64,000 nucleotides of DNA from Chromobotia macracanthus (Eukaryota; Chordata; Actinopteri; Cypriniformes; Botiidae): the NCBI GenBank assembly GCA_036877525.1, contig JAZGTH010000019.1:8292001-8356000 (forward strand). The letters run 5' to 3'. The notes below the pieces were generated by a model, which did not search any database, was not told where the DNA came from, and saw nothing but the letters and a program-made list of their open reading frames with translations. Position 1 is the stretch's first letter; each line of letters opens with the position of its first letter. The translations under genes and the position numbers were made by a program. Positions 61,401 through 64,000 of this stretch are shown here, piece by piece.

Positions 61401-61747
61401 GATCTCACACATCAGCAGATAATAATGTCCACACTTCATCTGATACAGATCTGATACAGCGGTTCACAACCTCACAACATCACCCCGCCGGTCCCGTTTC
61501 AGTTACACAACGGGAAACAACACGCAACTCACCACACGGCCATGCGGTCTTTGGGGTAGTTGAGGCGGTCGATCGCACCGAGGACGTGCGGCAGGGAGTG
61601 CGCGGAGTTGCGGCACACGAGCGTGAGCAGAACCCGCGGCGCGAGCAGCGCGGACTCCGGGCTCCAGCGCTCCTCCGGGAAATACGCTCGAACCGGGCCG
61701 GTCCAGAGCAGCAGCAGCAGCAGAAAGAAGGCGAGCGGCTGCATCAT
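55481..61747 (-). CDS. colgalt1: Procollagen galactosyltransferase 1, complete 12-exon gene
   Basis: Exons: 61747-61533, 59357-59247, 58979-58862, 58210-58076, 57992-57788, 57506-57387, 57250-57174, 56967-56861, 56698-56566, 56356-56229, 56107-55901, 55748-55481. They join to 607 residues (human about 622) with every phase consistent. Signal peptide MMQPLAFFLLLLLLWTGPVRA; then YFPEERWSPES, a DxD-type MVDCDNL, SNFWCGMTSQGYYKRTPAY, GCFAVPMVHSTYLVDLRK, HPDYSWAFDDII; second glycosyltransferase region VFMINLGRRSDRRERM, MLPGYSDPYHGRPLTKGE, VIEDDLRFEVFF and YIGRKRMQVDHPEK; C-terminal RDEL for ER retention. It adds galactose to hydroxylysines of collagen (and collagenous defence proteins) in the ER. 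Two adjacent in-frame ATGs exist at the start. Adjacency to nxnl1 agrees with the human 19p13.11 neighbourhood. The paralogue colgalt2 is the alternative; the RDEL end and overall similarity favour colgalt1. Confidence 0.96.
57582..57608. other. Perfect 11-bp inverted repeat in a colgalt1 intron
   Basis: GACCATGCTAC, spacer ATAAA, GTAGCATGGTC. A partial extra copy (TTTATGTAGCATG) sits about 20 bp upstream. It can form a hairpin on either strand. It lies between exons 5 and 6. Confidence 0.85.
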
Positions 61748-61984
61748 GGCATGAGTAGATACATCAGAAAGCGGACAAGCAGGCGCAGAACTGACCGACC
61801 AGCTACCAGCGACCGACGCCGATTTACTGTCAGCCGGCGTTAAAACGGGCGCGACTCTTGGTGGTCCATGAAGGAGAATTAAAGGGAAGGTCTTGTTGCT
61901 GAAACAGAGAAGCTGTGGTGCAGATGAGAGGGTGGTGGATGTCTTGTGCTCAGTCGTGCAGTTAATGACAGAGAGAACCACTAT
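61748..61984 (-). promoter_or_regulatory. 5' UTR and promoter-proximal region of colgalt1
   Basis: CpG-containing sequence directly upstream of the colgalt1 start (CGACGCCGATT, GCCGGCGTTAAAACGGGCGC at about 61815-61850) looks like a CpG-type promoter. The satellite starts only about 235 bp upstream of the start codon. Confidence 0.5.
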
Positions 61985-64000
61985 AATGAAACATTAACAT
62001 GAAACATTAACATCATTAACATTAACATGAAACATTAACATTAACATGAAACATTAACATCATTAACATTAACATTAACATTAACATGAAACATTAACAT
62101 GAAACATTAACATGAAATATTAACATGAAACATTAACATTAACATGAAACATTAACATTAACATGAAACATTAACATCATTAACATTAACATGAAACATT
62201 AACATGAAACATTAACATTAACATTAACATGAAACATGAAACATTAACATTAACATGAAACATTAACATTAACATTAACATGAAACATTAACATTAACAT
62301 TAACATGAAATATTAACATGAAACATTAACATTAACATGAAACATTAACATGAAACATTAACATGAAACATTAACATGAAACATTAACATTAACATGAAA
62401 TATTAACATCATTAACATTAACATGAAACATTAACATCATTAACATTAACATTAACATGAAACATTAACATGAAACATTAACATGAAACATTAACATTAA
62501 CATGAAACATTAACATGAAACATTAACATGAAACATTAACATTAACATGAAACATTAACATGAAATATTAACATCATTAACATTAACATTAACATGAAAC
62601 ATTAACATGAAACATTAACATTAACATGAAACATTAACATCATTAACATTAACATGAAACATGAAACATTAACATTAACATTAACATGAAACATTAACAT
62701 GAAACATTAACATGAAACATTAACATTAACATGAAACATTAACATGAAACATTAACATGAAACATTAACATTAACATGAAACATTAAACATTAACATGAA
62801 ACATTAACATGAAACATTAACATTAACATGAAACATTAACATTAACATTAACATTAACATTAACATTAACATTAACATTAACATTAACATTAACATTAAC
62901 ATTAACATTAACATGAAACATTAACATGAAACATTAACATTAACATGAAACATTAACATGAAACATTAACATTAACATGAAACATTAACATTAACATTAA
63001 CATGAAACATTAACATTAACATGAAACATTAACATGAAACATTAACATGAAACATTAACATTAACATGAAACATTAACATGAAACATTAACATGAAACAT
63101 TAACATTAACATTAACATTACATTAACATTAACATTAACATTAACATGAAACATTAACATGAAACATTAACATGAAACATTAACATTAACATTAACATTA
63201 ACATTAACATTAACATTAACATTAACATGAAACATTAACATTAACATTAACATTAACATTAACATTAACATTAACATTAAACATTAACATGAAACATTAA
63301 CATAAACATTAACATGAAACATTAACATTAACATGAAACATTAACATGAAACATTAACATGAAACATTAACATGAAACATTAACATTAACATGAAACATT
63401 AACATTAACATTAACATTAACATTAACATTAACATTAACATGAAACATTAACATTAACATGAAACATTAACATTAACATTAACATTAACATTAACATTAA
63501 CATTAACATTAACATTAACATGAAACATTAACATTAACATTAACATTAACATTAACATTAACATTAACATTAACATGAAACATTAACATTAACATTAACA
63601 TTAACATTAACATTAACATTAACATGAAACATTAAACATTAACATGAAACATTAACATGAAACATTAACATTAACATGAAACATTAACATGAAACATTAA
63701 CATTAACATTAACATTAACATTAACATTAACATGAAACATTAACATTAACATGAAACATTAACATGAAACATTAACATTAACATTAACATGAAACATTAA
63801 CATGAAACATTAACATTAACATTAACATTAACATGAAACATTAACATGAAACATTAACATGAAACATTAACATTAACATGAAACATTAACATCATTAACA
63901 TTAACATTAACATGAAACATTAACATGAAACATTAACATGAAACATTAACATTAACATTAACATGAAACATTAACATTAACATTAACATTAACATTAACA
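61985..64000. repeat. Short-period satellite of ATTAAC and ATGAAAC units, open at window end
   Basis: More than 2 kb built from two words, the hexamer ATTAAC and the heptamer ATGAAAC, mostly as ATTAACATGAAAC (13 bp) mixed with runs of pure ATTAAC (for example about 62836-62912). Occasional ATCATTAAC variants occur. It continues beyond base 64000. It is not the vertebrate telomere hexamer. Confidence 0.97.

Noticed and set aside
61388..61843. Plus-strand 151-residue Arg-rich open frame
   Set aside because: Antisense to colgalt1 exon 1 and its CpG-rich flank; composition explains the lack of stops.
61985..64000. Telomeric or interstitial telomere repeat
   Set aside because: The words are ATTAAC and ATGAAAC (complement GTTAAT), not TTAGGG.
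1..64000. tRNA or rRNA genes
   Set aside because: No clover-leaf with A and B box signatures or rRNA core motifs were noticed; a covariance-model search would be needed to exclude degenerate copies.

Overview
The window is vertebrate genomic DNA, most likely from a cyprinid-type teleost. The genes are intron-rich with GT/AG splice sites. There are fish-style CD22-like (Siglec-type) and CD300/pIgR-like receptor genes, a fish-type NLR with LRR exons and a PRY-SPRY exon, and a small PYRIN-domain gene. Transposon remnants and minisatellites are abundant. No prokaryotic features were seen. The genus cannot be fixed from sequence alone. Exon edges were placed by eye from splice consensus and checked by adding up intron phases. 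Every receptor model except the frameshifted one closes in frame.

Layout. 1-13 kb: two minus-strand CD22-like genes (90-2220, running off the left edge; 7939-11009) and decayed fragments of the same family (about 5279-5480 and 12645-12780). 15.1-18.1 kb: a plus-strand single-V-domain CD300-like gene with YxxM and ITIM tail motifs. 18.4-24.1 kb: a wrecked Ty3/Gypsy-type retroelement whose gag resembles the PNMA family. 25.7-32.8 kb: a large plus-strand receptor gene with nine V-type Ig domains, four of them on near-identical 439-bp exon-intron units, and an ITIM/ITSM tail. A dead Tc1-like transposon sits in one of its introns, and a copy of part of the gene plus a possible alternative tail exon lie downstream. 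35.4-38.4 kb: a two-V-domain CD300-like gene with a Ser-rich stalk and a coding 18-bp repeat. 39.8-42.9 kb: a broken NLR. 44.8-45.3 kb: a minus-strand PYRIN-domain gene whose upstream intron appears to be filled by a 4.2-kb array of a 26-bp minisatellite. 51.2-52.2 kb: nxnl1, minus. 55.5-61.7 kb: a complete 12-exon colgalt1, minus. 62-64 kb: a short-period satellite that continues past the window.

Functionally, the left two thirds is an innate-immune receptor cluster of inhibitory or paired-type surface receptors followed by inflammasome-type genes. It shows many signs of rapid birth and death: exon duplication, near-identical copies, frameshifted copies and relics. The right third is ordinary conserved genome: a retinal thioredoxin-like factor and a collagen galactosyltransferase. 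The most unusual items are the four-fold Ig-exon array, the small PYRIN gene with its minisatellite-filled intron, the PNMA-like gag, the elastin-like tail repeat open in all three frames, and a receptor-gene fragment bracketed by two copies of a short interspersed repeat.
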